Shown here: positions 45,452 through 56,286 of the stretch, in pieces
Position numbering within the stretch: the first letter of the stretch is position 1
Layout: every line of letters begins with the position of its first letter
NCBI GenBank assembly: GCA_949388605.1
Contig: CASKJV010000001.1
Location: 50,352 to 114,351, forward strand
Reading direction: 5' to 3'
Source of the DNA: an uncultured Clostridia bacterium
GTDB lineage: Bacteria > Bacillota > Clostridia > TANB77 > CAG-508
Length of the DNA: 64,000 bases
Notes under the pieces: generated by a model
What the model was told of the DNA's origin: nothing
Databases searched by the model: none
Seen by the model: the letters and a program-made list of their open reading frames with translations, nothing else
Position numbers and translations under genes: made by a program

Positions 45452-46486
45452 TTATATAAAAATATTTTCTTGAATAAATTTCCAATCCCATGCTAATTGG
45501 GATGTTACTTCTTCAAAACTTTTATCAAATAGTTTTTCAAGTATATACCAATATGTTTTTGAAACTTCTGTCAAAAGATTTATTGGAAGAAGAGGGAATT
45601 TATTTTTAGAAGAACTATACCAATTAGGATAAGTTTTTTTAATATATCTTTTTATAAGTTGTTTATCTAAACTAGATTGAGCAGTGCCAATTTGATATGT
45701 GTCTGTAGACCAAAATCTACAAGTATCAGGAGTAAAAGCTTCAGATATAATAACTATTTTCCGTTTCCCTGTTTCTTTTTCTACAATAATGCCAAATTCT
45801 AATTTTGCATCAGCAATAATAATATTTCTTTTTATGGCATAATCATGCGCATATGAATATGCTTTTATAGAAATATCTCTAATTGCAGTTGCTATTGTAA
45901 AAGCAATACTATGAATATATAATTTTTCATTGGCATCAAGCTGAAATTTGTCAATTAAAAAATCTTTAATGACATTAATAGTTTCAGCAAAAGAAATATT
46001 TAAATCTGGTTTATTTATATCTCCTTTTATAGATGGAGTATATATAGGTTTAGATAAACGTTCTGAATCTTTTAAATCATATTGAAGAACATTGCCATAC
46101 ATATTACATTCATTATTTATGTACGGAGCCCAACTTTCAGACTCTTTTACATAATATCCTCTAACTATACATTCCAAAGGAATTGGAATGCAATCTTGAA
46201 CAGCAATCATTCTACCAGAAAATCTTTCTTTATCTACACCAAGTTTTGAAAGAGAATTAGTATCATTAGCAATAATAGTATTAGATATAATTCCAGATTT
46301 TTCAAGTAATTCCATCCATTTGTTTGACATTTGATTTAATACTACACCTTTAGAAAAAATTATGTCTGGAAAAACAATGTCATCAATTGTAAAATGATCT
46401 GTTCGTTCAATAAACTTTAGATTTGGGAAATAAACATTTCTATAAAAATTGTTGATTTCCCCCCGATAGACTAGTTCTAAACCCAT
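45452..46486 (-). CDS. purC: SAICAR synthase-family protein (PurC-like)
   Basis: 344 residues, somewhat longer than classic PurC. MGLELVYRGEINNFYR opens like PurC; MIAVQDCIPIPLECIVRGYY (CIPIPLECIVRGY), DAKLEFGI and SEAFTPDTCRFW are the conserved substrate and ATP-site motifs. It joins aspartate to CAIR in purine synthesis. No other pur gene is nearby. Two in-frame CGG codons (45771-45773, 46463-46465) are apparently read as Arg. The ribosome site AAGGAAGG is on the minus strand. It stands between uvrB and uvrA, which are normally adjacent. Confidence 0.85.
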   Translation of the reverse strand: MGLELVYRGEINNFYRNVYFPNLKFIERTDHFTIDDIVFPDIIFSKGVVLNQMSNKWMELLEKSGIISNTIIANDTNSLSKLGVDKERFSGRMIAVQDCIPIPLECIVRGYYVKESESWAPYINNECNMYGNVLQYDLKDSERLSKPIYTPSIKGDINKPDLNISFAETINVIKDFLIDKFQLDANEKLYIHSIAFTIATAIRDISIKAYSYAHDYAIKRNIIIADAKLEFGIIVEKETGKRKIVIISEAFTPDTCRFWSTDTYQIGTAQSSLDKQLIKRYIKKTYPNWYSSSKNKFPLLPINLLTEVSKTYWYILEKLFDKSFEEVTSQLAWDWKFIQENIFI

Positions 46487-46744
46487 TGTAGTATACCTTC
46501 CTTTCTGTTGTATTATTACCCCAATTTCTCTAATAGCATAATAATGTTTATCAAAGAAATAGATAAAAGCTTAAGTCTCAATATTATATCACTTTTTTTT
46601 CATTTTGTCTAATATTAATTATAATATGGTCAAATAGATTATAATATTACTATAAATAGAAATGTATTAAACTTTCTAACACAATAGTTATAATATGAAT
46701 TGTAATATTAATTTCAAGCTATTTTAAAAATATTATAAAAAGAG

Positions 46745-46773
46745 TATACAAACTTTTGTTTTTATGGTATAAT
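46745..46773 (+). promoter_or_regulatory. uvrA promoter
   Basis: TATACA (46745-46750), 17 bases, TATAAT (46768-46773), 73 bases before the start. The rest of the 360-base gap shows only AT-rich sequence. Confidence 0.55.
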
Positions 46774-46846
46774 ATTAACGCTTTTTGTAAAAAGCTATTT
46801 AAGACTATTACAATAGTAAATTTATCTATATTTAAAGGGGTTAAAA

Positions 46847-49675
46847 ATGAACGATAAAATTATTATTAAAGGTGCAAAAGTACACAATTTAAAAAATGTA
46901 AATTTAGAAATTCCTAAAAATAAATTAGTAGTTGTTACAGGACTTTCAGGTTCTGGAAAATCGTCGCTTGCTTTTGATACTATTTATGCAGAAGGGCAAA
47001 GAAGGTATGTTGAAAGCTTATCAGCATATGCAAGACAATTTTTAGGAATGATGGAAAAGCCAGATGTTGAAAGTATAGAAGGCCTTTCGCCAGCTATTTC
47101 AATAGATCAAAAAACAACTTCAAAAAATCCTCGTTCAACAGTAGGTACTGTTACAGAAATATATGATTTTTTACGTTTGCTTTATGCAAGAATTGGAATA
47201 CCATACTGTCCAAAATGTGGAAGAAAAATAGAAAAACAATCAATAGATCAAATAGTAGATAGTGTATTAGCTTTGGAAGAAGGAACAAAAATTCAAATTT
47301 TAAGTCCTGTTGTAAGAGCTAAAAAAGGTGAATATACTAAACTTCTACAAGATATGCAAAAAGAAGGTTTTGTTAGAGCTAGAATAGATGGAGAAAATTA
47401 TGAACTATCTGATGATATTGAGTTAGATAGAAACAAAAAACATAATATAGATATAATAGTAGATAGATTAGTAGTTAAAGAAGAAATCAGAAATAGATTA
47501 GCAGAATCTATTGAAACTGCAATGAAACATTCAAACAATTTAGTTAAAATAGACGCTATAGGTCAAGAAGAAAAACTTTTTAGTAGTAATTATTCTTGTC
47601 CAGATTGCAATATTAGTTTTGAAGAGCTATCTCCTAGAATGTTTTCTTTTAATAATCCGATGGGAGCTTGTCCAGATTGTTCAGGAATAGGATATCTTAT
47701 GAAAATGGACGAAGATTTAATTATTCCTGACAGAACCAAAACATTATATGATGGTGTAAAGGCTTTTGGTTCAAGTACATTAAAAAAAGGTGACACTATG
47801 GCGAGAATGTACTTTGAAAGTATAGGAAAATATTATGGTGTTGATATAAAAAACAAACCAATAAAAAAATTACCAAAAGACTTTTTAGAAAAAATACTTT
47901 ATGGTACAGGAAGTGAAGAAATAGATTTTGAATATTCTTCAGTTGCAGGAGTAAGAAAATTTACTCAGCCTTTTGAAGGAGTACTTCCTACACTTGATAG
48001 AAGATATAGAGAAACAAAATCTGATGGAATGAGACAATTTTATGAGTTATATATGAGTAATAGTCCATGCTATTCTTGTAATGGAGCAAGATTAAAAAAA
48101 GAAGTGTTATCAGTAAGAGTTGGAGACAAAAATATTAGTGAAATAACAAATTTACCAATTAATAAATTAAAAGAATATTTAAGTAATCTTGAATTAAGTA
48201 AAAAAGATAGAATGATAGCTGATGTTATTTTAAAAGAATTAAAAGTAAGACTTCAATTTTTGACAGATGTTGGACTTGAATATCTTACATTATCAAGAAG
48301 TGCAGGAACATTATCTGGAGGAGAAGCACAACGTATACGTTTAGCAACTCAAATTGGATCTGGATTATCAGGAGTATTATATATTTTAGACGAGCCAAGT
48401 ATTGGTTTGCATCAAAGAGATAATGATAGATTATTAGCTACTATGAGGAAATTACGTGATTTAGGAAATACTCTAGTAGTTGTGGAGCATGATGAAGACA
48501 CAATGTATGCAGCAGATCAAATTATAGACATAGGTCCAGGTGCTGGAGTTCATGGAGGAAATATTATAGCACAGGGAACTGCTGAAGAAATTAAAAAAAT
48601 AGATACTTCTATTACAGGTAGATATTTAAGTGGAAGAGAAAAAATAAAAGTTCCTAAAAAAAGAAGAAAATCTAACGGAAAATGTCTTGAAATTGTTAAA
48701 GCTACAGAAAATAATTTAAAAGATGTTACTGTTAAAATTCCATTAGGAGTGTTTAACTGTGTTACAGGTGTTTCTGGATCTGGAAAATCAACTTTAGTTA
48801 ATGAAGTTTTATATAAAAATTTAGCTAAAGAAATTAATAAATCTACAGAAAAACCAGGTAAATGTAGTAAAATAAAAGGAATAGAAAATATTGACAAAAT
48901 AATAAATATAGATCAATCACCAATAGGTAGAACACCACGTTCAAACCCAGCAACATACACTGGCGTTTTTGATATAATTAGAGAAATATTTGCTGAAACA
49001 AATGAAGCAAAAATGAGAGGATATCAAAAAGGAAGATTTAGCTTTAATGTTACTGGTGGAAGATGTGAGGCTTGCCAGGGAGATGGTGTTTTAAAAATAG
49101 AAATGAACTTTCTGCCAGATGTGTATGTTCCGTGTGAAGTTTGTAAAGGAACTAGATACTCTAGAGAAACTTTAGAAGTAAAATATAAAGGAAAGAGTAT
49201 TGCAGACATATTAGACATGACAGTTGAGGAAGCTCTAGAATTTTTTAGTAATATTCCTCGTATAAAAACTAAAATTCAAACGTTGGCTGATGTTGGATTA
49301 AATTATATAAAACTAGGACAACCATCTACCACATTGTCAGGAGGAGAAGCACAAAGAGTAAAACTAGCAACAGAACTTTCAAAAAGAGCTACAGGAAAAA
49401 CTATATATATATTAGATGAACCAACAACAGGACTTCATATTGCAGATGTTCATAGATTAGTAGATATTTTACAAAGATTAGTAGATACAGGAAATACAAT
49501 TTTAGTAATTGAACATAATTTAGATTTAATAAAAACAGCAGATCATATTATAGATTTAGGCCCAGAAGGTGGAGATAATGGTGGAGAAATTGTTGCAATT
49601 GGAACACCAGATCAAATATGTAAAAATGATAAATCTTATACAGGAAAATTTTTGAAGAAATATTTGGATGAGTAA
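46847..49675 (+). CDS. uvrA: Excinuclease ABC subunit A
   Basis: 942 residues, full length. Two ABC modules: Walker [14 protein letters not shown] (~31-43) and [13 protein letters not shown] (~641-653); signature [12 protein letters not shown] and [12 protein letters not shown]; Walker [11 protein letters not shown] and [10 protein letters not shown]. Zinc sites are visible at CPKCGRK, CPDC..., and CEACQGDG...CEVCKGTRY. It is the damage sensor of nucleotide excision repair, partner of UvrB. No in-frame CGG. AAAGGGG before the ATG. Terminator at 49717-49753. Confidence 0.98.
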   Translation: MNDKIIIKGAKVHNLKNVNLEIPKNKLVVVTGLSGSGKSSLAFDTIYAEGQRRYVESLSAYARQFLGMMEKPDVESIEGLSPAISIDQKTTSKNPRSTVGTVTEIYDFLRLLYARIGIPYCPKCGRKIEKQSIDQIVDSVLALEEGTKIQILSPVVRAKKGEYTKLLQDMQKEGFVRARIDGENYELSDDIELDRNKKHNIDIIVDRLVVKEEIRNRLAESIETAMKHSNNLVKIDAIGQEEKLFSSNYSCPDCNISFEELSPRMFSFNNPMGACPDCSGIGYLMKMDEDLIIPDRTKTLYDGVKAFGSSTLKKGDTMARMYFESIGKYYGVDIKNKPIKKLPKDFLEKILYGTGSEEIDFEYSSVAGVRKFTQPFEGVLPTLDRRYRETKSDGMRQFYELYMSNSPCYSCNGARLKKEVLSVRVGDKNISEITNLPINKLKEYLSNLELSKKDRMIADVILKELKVRLQFLTDVGLEYLTLSRSAGTLSGGEAQRIRLATQIGSGLSGVLYILDEPSIGLHQRDNDRLLATMRKLRDLGNTLVVVEHDEDTMYAADQIIDIGPGAGVHGGNIIAQGTAEEIKKIDTSITGRYLSGREKIKVPKKRRKSNGKCLEIVKATENNLKDVTVKIPLGVFNCVTGVSGSGKSTLVNEVLYKNLAKEINKSTEKPGKCSKIKGIENIDKIINIDQSPIGRTPRSNPATYTGVFDIIREIFAETNEAKMRGYQKGRFSFNVTGGRCEACQGDGVLKIEMNFLPDVYVPCEVCKGTRYSRETLEVKYKGKSIADILDMTVEEALEFFSNIPRIKTKIQTLADVGLNYIKLGQPSTTLSGGEAQRVKLATELSKRATGKTIYILDEPTTGLHIADVHRLVDILQRLVDTGNTILVIEHNLDLIKTADHIIDLGPEGGDNGGEIVAIGTPDQICKNDKSYTGKFLKKYLDE

Positions 49676-49716
49676 AAATTCTAAATATGCATGCCAAATA
49701 ACTATAATATTTATAT

Positions 49717-49753
49717 AAAAAACCTCTTCTAAAATAATTTAGAAGAGGTTTTT
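49717..49753 (+). terminator. Terminator after uvrA
   Basis: AAAACCTCTTCTAAA pairs with TTTAGAAGAGGTTTTT. Confidence 0.88.
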
Positions 49754-49897
49754 CTTAAACAGTATCTATTTAAACAATACTTTCTATAAAACATACTTAA
49801 AATAAGTATTAAAGAACAAAATTATAAGAATATAATTAATAGTTACTGTTCAAAATAGTAAGTAAAGCTTAAAAAGTCACTATTTAAAAATTAAAAA

Positions 49898-49972
49898 CTA
49901 ATTTTTTGATGTTTCTTCGTTATTGTTGTTATTATTTGAATTAGAACCTTTTGATTTATTTTTCTTTGACAT
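49898..49972 (-). CDS. Candidate 24-residue Asn-rich microprotein
   Basis: MSKKNKSKGSNSNN... ending EETSKN; low complexity, basic start. It is supported by a very strong ribosome site (AAAGGAGGTG) ten bases before the ATG, which is hard to explain otherwise. Function unknown. It lies in the 720-base gap between uvrA and the glucosyltransferase gene. Confidence 0.5.
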   Translation of the reverse strand: MSKKNKSKGSNSNNNNNNEETSKN

Positions 49973-50238
49973 CTAAGAAAGCACCTCCTTTGATTAAAAA
50001 TAGTATTTACTAAATTTTTGAAAATATACATATTTTTTTATCTTAGTTATAATTGATTGAAAATCATAATAACTATTAATTTAATAAGAGAAGCTAACTA
50101 TATAAATTATAAATAATTTTAAAAAATTGATTAATTAGTACTAATGTAATTAAGAAGAACAAAAGTGAACGATATAATAATTACAAAATACAAAAATTTG
50201 CTAAATCGTCCACATATTTTTTCGAAGCGCCGATTTTA

Positions 50239-50316
50239 TTGTACAAAATCGTGTGCAAAAATTAGCGAAGCTTTTATTTAGTAGGAAGTGCTGAGCACTT
50301 TCCTACTAAATAAAAA
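50239..50316 (-). repeat. Dispersed intergenic repeat, copy 2
   Basis: Reverse complement of 12284-12361 with about five differences. The internal hairpin (TTTAGTAGGAAAGTGCT / AGCACTTCCTACTAAA) is more perfect here. Confidence 0.8.
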
Positions 50317-50393
50317 AGTATATCATTTCTCCTTGAAGAAAAGACATGTTTTTGATATAATCTAATATATTTGAAAGGAGAAAAATTTATTAA

Positions 50394-51992
50394 ATGAATA
50401 TATTAATTAATAAATTGAAAAATAAATTAAAAGCAAAAAAAGAAAAAAGTGAAGAAAAAATGATAAGTTTAAAAGATTTTTCAGAATATTGTAAAAAGCA
50501 TAGTTTATTAATTGCACTTACAATATTTATATTATTATTAGCTCACGGATCAAATCTTTTTTATAATAATATAGGAATAGATACACAAAGTTTCATAGAA
50601 AATCCAACATTTGAGTATAATTGGTTAGGTATAGGAAGATATGGACTTCTTATAGAAAAAGTACTACTAGGTTTATCATATTATTGTCCATATTATGCAA
50701 GTATTATATTTATGTTGTTTTTAGTAGTATCAAATGTAATTTTATATTACACATTTTATAAATTATCTGACAAAGATTTTGGTTTACTAAATCTTTGTAT
50801 ACCAATGTTAGCATTTACACATCCAGTATTTGTTGAACAATTTGTATATATGCTCCAATCAGCTGAAATAGCATTTGCTATTTCTTTAACAGCATTATCA
50901 ACATTATTTATTTTTACATGGATAAAAGATAAGAACGGGTTTTACTGCATTTTAGGAATTGTAGGTTTAGTAATTTGTTTTGCTACATATCAAGCATTTG
51001 TTCCTCTTTATATAGCATTTTGCATATTTGCATTTATTATGATGTTTGAAAACAATAAAAATAGTAATGAAAGAAATTTTAAAACAATTTTCAAATTAAT
51101 TATTACATTTGCTATATCATTAATTGCTTATAAAGTTACTGTAAAATTATTACCATCATATAGTGCATATATTGATGATAGTTTCTTTTGGGGAAATTAT
51201 CCATTACGAACAATTTATGAATTTATAACAGGTTATATGAAAGATGTAATTATAGGAAGAGGTGGATATTTTAATAAAGGATATATAATAGGTTCAATAT
51301 TCTTATTAATAGTAGCTATCTACAAATTAGTAAAATCAAAAGAAGATTTAAAAATTAGTGAAAAAATATTATATATATTATCAATACTAGCTTTCATAGG
51401 AACACCTTTTTATATGATTATTGCAATAGGACATGCACCATTTTTAAGAGCACAATTTATATTACCATTTACAGAAGCTTTTATAATTATGTATGTTAGT
51501 TATTATTTATTTAAAAATAAAACATTAAAATATATTGCAATAATAGGAATATTATTTGTTTTTGAAGTTCAAATGGTAAAAACACAAAATTTATATTATA
51601 CAGATCATATGAGAAATGAGTCTGATATTCAAACAGCTTATGAAATGTCTAACGATATTAAAAAACATGGAATTGTTGAAGGAAACAGAATTGCTATTGT
51701 AGGCCATAGAAATGCAAAATTAAATCCAGTGTGTCAAATAGGAGAGACTGTTGGAGTATCATTATTTACTATGAATTATTACGCACCACCATATTATCTT
51801 AATAGTACAAGTGGTATATTAAGATTATTTAGATGCTTAGGAATTATGTATTATGAATGTTCAGCAGAAGAAATGCAAGAAGCTAGAAAAACTGCACAAG
51901 ATATGCCAGTATGGCCAGAAGAAGGAAGTATAAAAGAATGTAACAATTATGTTATTGTAAAAATTTCAGAAGATGAACTTCCACTAGAATAA
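50394..51992 (+). CDS. Glucosyltransferase-II family membrane protein
   Basis: 532 residues, about 10-12 membrane helices. NWLGIGRYGLLIEKVLLG (~75-92) and the general layout match the Glucos_trans_II family (GtrV-like), which transfers sugars from a lipid carrier to surface polymers. The ~110-residue C-terminal tail is external (GNRIAIVGHRNAKLNPV). GAAAGGAG precedes the ATG. Single gene. Probable role in wall polysaccharide or teichoic acid decoration. Confidence 0.8.
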   Translation: MNILINKLKNKLKAKKEKSEEKMISLKDFSEYCKKHSLLIALTIFILLLAHGSNLFYNNIGIDTQSFIENPTFEYNWLGIGRYGLLIEKVLLGLSYYCPYYASIIFMLFLVVSNVILYYTFYKLSDKDFGLLNLCIPMLAFTHPVFVEQFVYMLQSAEIAFAISLTALSTLFIFTWIKDKNGFYCILGIVGLVICFATYQAFVPLYIAFCIFAFIMMFENNKNSNERNFKTIFKLIITFAISLIAYKVTVKLLPSYSAYIDDSFFWGNYPLRTIYEFITGYMKDVIIGRGGYFNKGYIIGSIFLLIVAIYKLVKSKEDLKISEKILYILSILAFIGTPFYMIIAIGHAPFLRAQFILPFTEAFIIMYVSYYLFKNKTLKYIAIIGILFVFEVQMVKTQNLYYTDHMRNESDIQTAYEMSNDIKKHGIVEGNRIAIVGHRNAKLNPVCQIGETVGVSLFTMNYYAPPYYLNSTSGILRLFRCLGIMYYECSAEEMQEARKTAQDMPVWPEEGSIKECNNYVIVKISEDELPLE

Positions 51993-52147
51993 CAAACACT
52001 ATTTATTATACATATATATAATAAATAGTTTAAATATATTATGGGAAGTTAAGAGAAAATACCTATAAACTGAAAATACTTTAAATAAAAATTAGAAATA
52101 TAGAAACAATAGTATTGTAGAAAAACAATAAAAAATAAGGAGGCTAA

Positions 52148-53566
52148 ATGGATTACATAAATGAAAAGCTTTTAGAATTTAATAATTATCTAAAAGGTAG
52201 AAAAGTCGCAGTTATTGGACTAGGAGTTAGTAATATACCATTAATTGAATATTTGCATGATTATAAAGCTGAAGTAACTGTTTTTGATGGAAAAGAAATT
52301 GATGATATAGATAAATGCATTTTAGACAAAATTGTGAATTATGGAATGAAATTTCATTTTGGTAAAAACTATTTAAATAATTTAGTAGGATTTGAAATAA
52401 TTTTTCGTTCACCAAGTTGTCTTCCAACACTACCAGAGCTTGTTAAAGAAGCTGAACGTGGAGCGATTATTACAACTGAAGTTGAAATGGTTATAGAACT
52501 TGCCCCATGTTTGGTAATAGGTGTTACAGGAAGTGATGGAAAAACAACTACAACAACGTTAATCCATGAGATCTTAAAAGAAGATGGATATAACTGCTAT
52601 TTAGGAGGAAATATAGGAACTCCTTTATTTACAAAAATTGGTGATATGTTACCAGAAGATATAGTAGTTCTTGAATTAAGTAGTTTTCAATTAATGTATA
52701 TGAAGATAAGTCCTAAAATATCAGTAATTACAAATATTACTCCAAATCATTTAAATGTGCATAGCGATATGGAAGAATATATCGAAGCCAAAAAAACTAT
52801 TTTTAAATATCAAGATAAAGATGGATTATTAATATTAAATTATGATAATGAAATAACAAGAGAATGTTTTAATGAAGCATCAGGAAAAGCAATTTATTTT
52901 AGTAGTAAAAATAAAATACAAGATGGATATATCTATGATAATGATGATGGAAAAATAAAAGTATGTGAAAACGGATTAAGAAAGCATGTTTTTGACACCA
53001 GATACATGAAGATTCGTGGAGTTCATAATTTTGAAAATGCTTGCTGTGCAATAATAGCAACAAAAGATTTAGTAAAAAAAGAATCAATAGAAAAAGTTTT
53101 AACAGAATTCAAGGGAGTTGAACATAGACTTGAATTAGTAAAAGAAACTAAAAATAGAATAAAATGGTATAATGACTCTGTAAGTTCAAGTCCTACAAGA
53201 ACAATAGCAGGATTAAACGCTTTTGCTTTAAAAAATCTTATTTTAATTGCTGGAGGATATGATAAAAAACTAGATTACACAGTACTTGCAAAGCCGATAG
53301 TTGACAATTGTAAAGCTTTAATTTTACTTGGTCAAACTTCAGATAAAATCGAAAAAGCTGTTAAACAAGAATTAAAAAAATCTAAAAAAGAATTAGAAAT
53401 ATATAGATGTAAATCTTTATATCAAACAGTTCAAACTGCTAATCAGATTGCAAAAAATGGAGATGTTGTATTGTTTTCACCTGCTAGTGCAAGTTTTGAT
53501 ATGTTTAAAAATTTTGCTGAAAGAGGAGAAATTTTCAAACAATATGTAAAAGAAATTGTAAAATAA
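52148..53566 (+). CDS. murD: UDP-N-acetylmuramoyl-L-alanine:D-glutamate ligase
   Basis: 472 residues. An N-terminal Rossmann part (VAVIGLGVSNIPLIEYL), the ATP loop GVTGSDGKTTTT (~122-133), NITPNHLNVHSDMEEYI, and the C-terminal NDSVSSSPTRTIAGLNAF with the Mur ligase motif. It adds D-Glu to UDP-MurNAc-L-Ala in the cytoplasm. AAGGAGG before the ATG. No dcw neighbours here. The terminator at 53565-53592 follows. Confidence 0.95.
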   Translation: MDYINEKLLEFNNYLKGRKVAVIGLGVSNIPLIEYLHDYKAEVTVFDGKEIDDIDKCILDKIVNYGMKFHFGKNYLNNLVGFEIIFRSPSCLPTLPELVKEAERGAIITTEVEMVIELAPCLVIGVTGSDGKTTTTTLIHEILKEDGYNCYLGGNIGTPLFTKIGDMLPEDIVVLELSSFQLMYMKISPKISVITNITPNHLNVHSDMEEYIEAKKTIFKYQDKDGLLILNYDNEITRECFNEASGKAIYFSSKNKIQDGYIYDNDDGKIKVCENGLRKHVFDTRYMKIRGVHNFENACCAIIATKDLVKKESIEKVLTEFKGVEHRLELVKETKNRIKWYNDSVSSSPTRTIAGLNAFALKNLILIAGGYDKKLDYTVLAKPIVDNCKALILLGQTSDKIEKAVKQELKKSKKELEIYRCKSLYQTVQTANQIAKNGDVVLFSPASASFDMFKNFAERGEIFKQYVKEIVK

Positions 53567-53592
53567 AAGTCCTGTCCAAAGGACTTTTTTTT
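53565..53592 (+). terminator. Terminator after murD
   Basis: AAAAGTCC...GGACTTTTTTTT. Confidence 0.88.
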
Positions 53593-53634
53593 ATACCTCT
53601 TCATATAATTATAAAAAAGGAGGAAGAAAAGTTT

Positions 53635-54345
53635 ATGTTTTATTCAGGAAATGATAATTATATGCAAGATTTATATTTTTCTAATCAAATGCAAAACCCG
53701 AATACATATAATCAAATGGGAATGAATAATTTTGATAATAATATGCAAAATCCCATGTATATGAACAATAATATGTGTATGAATGGAATGCAAAATCCTA
53801 ATATGTTTAATCAGAATACAAATCAGACTCAACCTACAAATATAAATAATTTATATCCTAGTAGTTATAGAGTTCTAATGCCAGTGATTTCAAGAGTTGT
53901 TTCAAACAGTAATTATCGATTTTTAAATGAGGATGTGCTAAATAATATGGTAGATACAGTATATAATATTACTGAAGGTCAAATTAATTATGAAGATGAA
54001 ACAAATACAATACAAGAAAGAACTACTAATACCCAAACAAATAGTACTTCAGTGTCACAAACTACTCAAAATAATTCCAATACAAGCAATACAAATGTTA
54101 CTAATACAACAACACGTGTGAACAGTGAAAATCAGAATTTAAGAAATAATAACAACAATAATAACAATAGAAATAGTAATAATAATCCCACAAATTCTAG
54201 AAATGATGATTTACTTAGAGATCTTATTAAAATTCTTATCATAAGAGAAATTATTTCAAGAAGACAATCTTCGAATTCAAACATGATGAATAATATGAAT
54301 ATGTATAATTCAAATAATATGAATGGAATGGGACAATGTTATTAA
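53635..54345 (+). CDS. Asn/Met-rich protein of unknown function
   Basis: 236 residues. The N-terminal ~75 are Asn/Met/Gln-rich repeats (NPNTYNQMGMNN, NPMYMNNNM); a short ordered core (SSYRVLMPVISRVVSNSNYR, ~82-120); an Asn/Thr-rich linker; a hydrophobic helix LLRDLIKILIIREIISRR; and another Met/Asn tail. The composition recalls spore-coat proteins, and the next gene is YtvI-like, but no family is recognised. AGGAGG before the ATG. Confidence 0.65.
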   Translation: MFYSGNDNYMQDLYFSNQMQNPNTYNQMGMNNFDNNMQNPMYMNNNMCMNGMQNPNMFNQNTNQTQPTNINNLYPSSYRVLMPVISRVVSNSNYRFLNEDVLNNMVDTVYNITEGQINYEDETNTIQERTTNTQTNSTSVSQTTQNNSNTSNTNVTNTTTRVNSENQNLRNNNNNNNNRNSNNNPTNSRNDDLLRDLIKILIIREIISRRQSSNSNMMNNMNMYNSNNMNGMGQCY

Positions 54346-54410
54346 ATTTTATAAAAAATAGGAATATTTTTATAGAATTTGAATATAATCAAAATAGGTG
54401 AGTAATAATT

Positions 54411-55490
54411 ATGAACTATTTATCTATTTTGAAAAAATGTATTATAGGAATATTGATTATAGTTAGTTTTTTTGTGTTTTTTAAACTAACTATTTTCTAT
54501 ATTCCTTTTTTAATTGCGTATATAATTTCTATAGTAGTAGATCCCGCAATTAAATTTGTAAATAAAAAGACATCATTAAGTAGGAAAGTAAGCAGTATAA
54601 TTGTACTTGTTACAATATTTTCTTTAATAGCAACATTATTTGTGTGGGGAATAGTCAGACTTGCAGGTGAAACAACAAATTTACTTGGAGGATTAAATAT
54701 TTATCTTGAAAAAACTATAGATTTTGTATCAAACAAAGTTTTTGAATTTGATTTTAGTAAATTTAAAGTGTCAGATGATGTAATAAATATTTTTGAAGAT
54801 ACTACAACAGATTATTTAAATATGATAACAAAATATTTAAAAGATATATTAACAAAGGTATTAAATTATATAACTTCACTTCCAAATATGTTTATAAACA
54901 TTATAATAACAATATTAGCAACTTATTTTATAACATCAGATAAATTTTATATTCTAGATAGAATGGAACATCATTTATCAAAAAAAATGGTTGGAAAAAT
55001 TGCAAAACACGCAAGAGAAATAACCTCTTCATTAGGAGGTTACTTACGAGCAGAAATTATTTTAAGCATAATAACATTTATGGTAGTTTTAACCGGTTTA
55101 AATGTATTTTATCTAATTGGCATGGAAGTAGATTATCCAATTTTAATGGCAATTGTTATAGGATTTATAGATGCACTTCCAATATTAGGAGCAGGTAGTG
55201 TAATGCTACCATGGAGTCTTATACTATTTTTAAATAATAATAATTCATTGGCATTTTCCGTTATAGGGCTATATATTTTTATTGTAGTTTTGAAACAATT
55301 ATTAGAACCAAAACTTGTAAGTAATAATATTGGAATACATCCAATTTTTACATTACTTTCTATGTATACTGGATTTAAGATACTAGGAATATTTGGACTA
55401 CTTCTTGGACCTATTGTTTTAATTATAATAAAAAATATTTTTGCAGAAACCCTTGATAAAGGAATTATAAATTCGATTATGGATATATAA
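54411..55490 (+). CDS. ytvI: YtvI-like AI-2E family membrane protein (sporulation)
   Basis: 359 residues with eight or so helices, the AI-2E/PerM fold. IGFIDALPILGAGSVMLPWS and LEPKLVSNNIGIHPI are the conserved C-terminal motifs typical of YtvI, annotated as a sporulation integral membrane protein in Bacilli and Clostridia. Substrate unknown. Weak ribosome site (AGGTGAG). Probably transcribed with the Asn/Met-rich gene 65 bases upstream. Confidence 0.85.
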   Translation: MNYLSILKKCIIGILIIVSFFVFFKLTIFYIPFLIAYIISIVVDPAIKFVNKKTSLSRKVSSIIVLVTIFSLIATLFVWGIVRLAGETTNLLGGLNIYLEKTIDFVSNKVFEFDFSKFKVSDDVINIFEDTTTDYLNMITKYLKDILTKVLNYITSLPNMFINIIITILATYFITSDKFYILDRMEHHLSKKMVGKIAKHAREITSSLGGYLRAEIILSIITFMVVLTGLNVFYLIGMEVDYPILMAIVIGFIDALPILGAGSVMLPWSLILFLNNNNSLAFSVIGLYIFIVVLKQLLEPKLVSNNIGIHPIFTLLSMYTGFKILGIFGLLLGPIVLIIIKNIFAETLDKGIINSIMDI

Positions 55491-55494
55491 AATA

Positions 55495-56052
55495 TTAGTA
55501 AATAACTGCTGTTGGAACATATTCATCATCTGGAAGAGGTACAGTTGCATTTTCTGGTTTTGATGTGCTTTCAATAGTAGTTATATTTATTATTGGAGTT
55601 TCAACATTGTTATAAGTGCCTTTTGTAATTTCACCTTTAATAGTTACCCAAGTATATGAGGGATAATCAAGAGCTTTGTCATAAGAACATAAAAAACCTA
55701 CAATTAAAGTTTGATAATTGCCGATATCCATATCTCTGGCTAGAACAAATTGATTATCTGAAAAATTATTAACTCTGTACACATATCCAGAAAATGAAAT
55801 TTTTTGACCCACATAAGTATCAATATTATTATGCACTTGTTTTAATATATTAGTATAATTCTCTTTTGTAATTGTTGCATATTCTGAAGCTGGTATAGAA
55901 TCGTCTATTAAATTAAATTCTTTATTTTGATTAATATTTTTACCAATATTATATACTCCAACAATACCTAAACTAATACATATTATTAGCATTATTATTA
56001 AAATAGATTTAAATATAAGTTTCTTGTTTAATTTTACGTTATAAATAATCAT
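55495..56052 (-). CDS. Membrane-anchored OB-like protein (DUF1980/TIGR03943-like)
   Basis: The start is the ATG at 56052, after GGGAG; the upstream ATG at 56070 lies before it. 185 residues: one N-terminal helix (~10-32), then an external domain (QKISFSGYVYRVNNFSDNQF, FVLARDMDIG, TWVTIKGEI) resembling the C-terminal domain of TIGR03943/YcgQ-type proteins. Role unknown. It converges with ytvI, four bases apart. Confidence 0.7.
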   Translation of the reverse strand: MIIYNVKLNKKLIFKSILIIMLIICISLGIVGVYNIGKNINQNKEFNLIDDSIPASEYATITKENYTNILKQVHNNIDTYVGQKISFSGYVYRVNNFSDNQFVLARDMDIGNYQTLIVGFLCSYDKALDYPSYTWVTIKGEITKGTYNNVETPIINITTIESTSKPENATVPLPDDEYVPTAVIY

Positions 56053-56224
56053 ATCAAATCTCCCATTCATTACACATGCTTTTTGCTCAATAGAATTTCA
56101 AGTATATTTAGTACCTGAAATTCTATAAGTGAGTAAAAGTATAGGTGCTTAAATTTATATTAAAATATATGAAGAAATATTATAAATATGAGTTATTTTT
56201 TTTCTTTAAATTAAAACACAAAAA

Positions 56225-56242
56225 CCCCTGAAGTTTTCAGGG
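56225..56242 (-). terminator. Terminator of the 56287 operon
   Basis: CCCTGAA, loop AAC, TTCAGGGG, then TTTTTG on the minus strand. Confidence 0.75.
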
Positions 56243-56286
56243 ATTATTGTGAAAAAAGTTAGTAAATATTAAGTTTTATGTTTACA

